Shown here: positions 4,715-5,163 of the stretch, piece by piece
Layout: the number at the start of each line of letters is the position of its first letter
Numbering within the stretch: position 1 is the first letter of the stretch
Assembly: GCA_016872875.1 (NCBI GenBank)
Contig: VGYW01000540.1
Location: 1 to 5,163 of the forward strand
Length of the DNA: 5,163 bases
Source of the DNA: Planctomycetota bacterium
GTDB lineage: Bacteria; Planctomycetota; PUPC01; DSUN01
Direction: 5' to 3'
The notes under the pieces: model-generated
Told to the model about the DNA's origin: nothing
Seen by the model: the letters and a program-made list of their open reading frames with translations, nothing else
The model's database searches: none
Made by a program: the position numbers and the translations under genes

Positions 4715-4975
4715 TTGGGCGGTGAAGTGACTCTCAGTCGCGCCATCGAGTCAATCGGCATGCCGTTTCTGGAGACCGAGACGTCCATTCTCGATGTCAG
4801 GGCAGGGATCGGCCTGCCGATCACGGTGTATAAGGCGAAGCGAGTGTTCCAAGAGTCTTACCCATCCGTAGAGAATGTCTCGACTGAGAGGAACCGGATC
4901 CTGTGGTCGGACGGGATCAGTGAGTACCAACTGACGGTCGAACCGATCAAGAGGGAGGTCCCGCCAGATTCTTGA
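4715..4975 (+). CDS. Small hypothetical protein
   Basis: An 86-codon ORF that I do not recognise. It opens at a TTG (4715) soon after an in-frame TGA (4706-4708); GTG at 4727 or ATG at 4760 are other possible starts, and none has a clear ribosome binding site. The composition looks like protein and not GC-driven noise, with mixed hydrophobic and charged segments such as SIGMPFLETETSILDVRAG, GLPITVYKAKRVFQESYP and ILWSDGISEYQLTVEPIKRE. There is no signal peptide, membrane segment or cysteine. The local GC content is lower than that of the surrounding genes. It may be a fragment of a longer gene. No operon partner is visible; the nearest promoter (4577-4605) points the other way. Confidence 0.45.
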   Translation: MGGEVTLSRAIESIGMPFLETETSILDVRAGIGLPITVYKAKRVFQESYPSVENVSTERNRILWSDGISEYQLTVEPIKREVPPDS

Positions 4976-5001
4976 CCGGTCAGTGGCCGGCGAAGGAATG
5001 C

Positions 5002-5082
5002 CACGGACTAACACGGACGATGACGGACTCGTGCCTCTGAGTGCGCCGACCATCCGTCAGTGCTTGTCCGTGTCTGTCCGTG
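5002..5082. repeat. CACGGAC-type imperfect inverted repeat
   Basis: The left arm 5002-5027 has CACGGAC, ACACGGAC and GACGGA in order. The right arm 5052-5082 has their complements TCCGTC, GTCCGTGT and GTCCGTG in reverse order, with a few extra bases. The loop is about 24 nt. It follows the small ORF by 26 nt but has no T-tract, so I class it as a dispersed spacer repeat. Beyond it, 5083-5163, I see nothing supportable. Confidence 0.72.
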
Positions 5083-5163
5083 CGACTTGGCGCTGGGGGC
5101 CAGTTGGCAGCCTGTGGCGGGGGCGATGGGGGCTAAGTGCTTGTGCGGCAGTGGCTTAGGGAG

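Overview
This is a GC-rich bacterial window with the look of a Planctomycetota (or related PVC-group) genome. The clues are the protein families present and, above all, several families of inverted-repeat spacer DNA typical of those genomes, including the GGTGGCACAGGC...GCCTGTG hairpins that read as GGTG(V/I/L)xPV when translated. The lineage is inferred; no rRNA or marker gene is present.

Layout. Positions 1-165 hold short GC palindromes. A decayed antitoxin-like tail (about 228-356) runs into a GGACGAG-type inverted repeat (355-450). A sigma70-like promoter and a strong ribosome binding site then lead into the main find at 555-1130: an exported thioredoxin-like protein whose reading frame contains one in-frame TGA. 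That TGA sits exactly where the second cysteine of a CxxC motif is expected, giving C-Y-T-U. Beginning 10 nt after it, the mRNA can fold into a 43-nt hairpin (741-783) with an apical loop that starts GU, 27 nt from the TGA. Both fit a bacterial SECIS element, so I call this a selenoprotein. A strong terminator-like hairpin (1161-1190) follows.

On the minus strand, converging on it, is a complete AAA_14/DUF4143 ATPase (1238-2488) with its own near-consensus promoter (2661-2689) and a leader containing a GGATGGAT-type inverted repeat. Further upstream, also on the minus strand, lie eroded genes: a nucleotidyltransferase reduced to its two ends (2686-2815), a small partner-like ORF with a repeat-derived N-terminus (2769-2975), and a DUF790/Bax1-like nuclease (2979-4343). 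An array of four palindromic repeats is inserted in frame into the middle of the nuclease, and its 3' end is also repeat-derived. Immediately upstream of the nuclease is a 94-bp REP/MITE-like inverted repeat (4376-4469), which also cuts off a short ribbon-helix-helix-like ORF (4440-4556). A near-perfect promoter (4577-4605) stands before that ORF.

The right end carries one unrecognised small plus-strand ORF (4715-4975) and a CACGGAC-type inverted repeat. The genes do not form one pathway. The window reads as a single conserved, probably redox-active selenoprotein beside accessory DNA in which toxin-antitoxin-like genes have been worn down and dispersed repeats have settled in and between genes.
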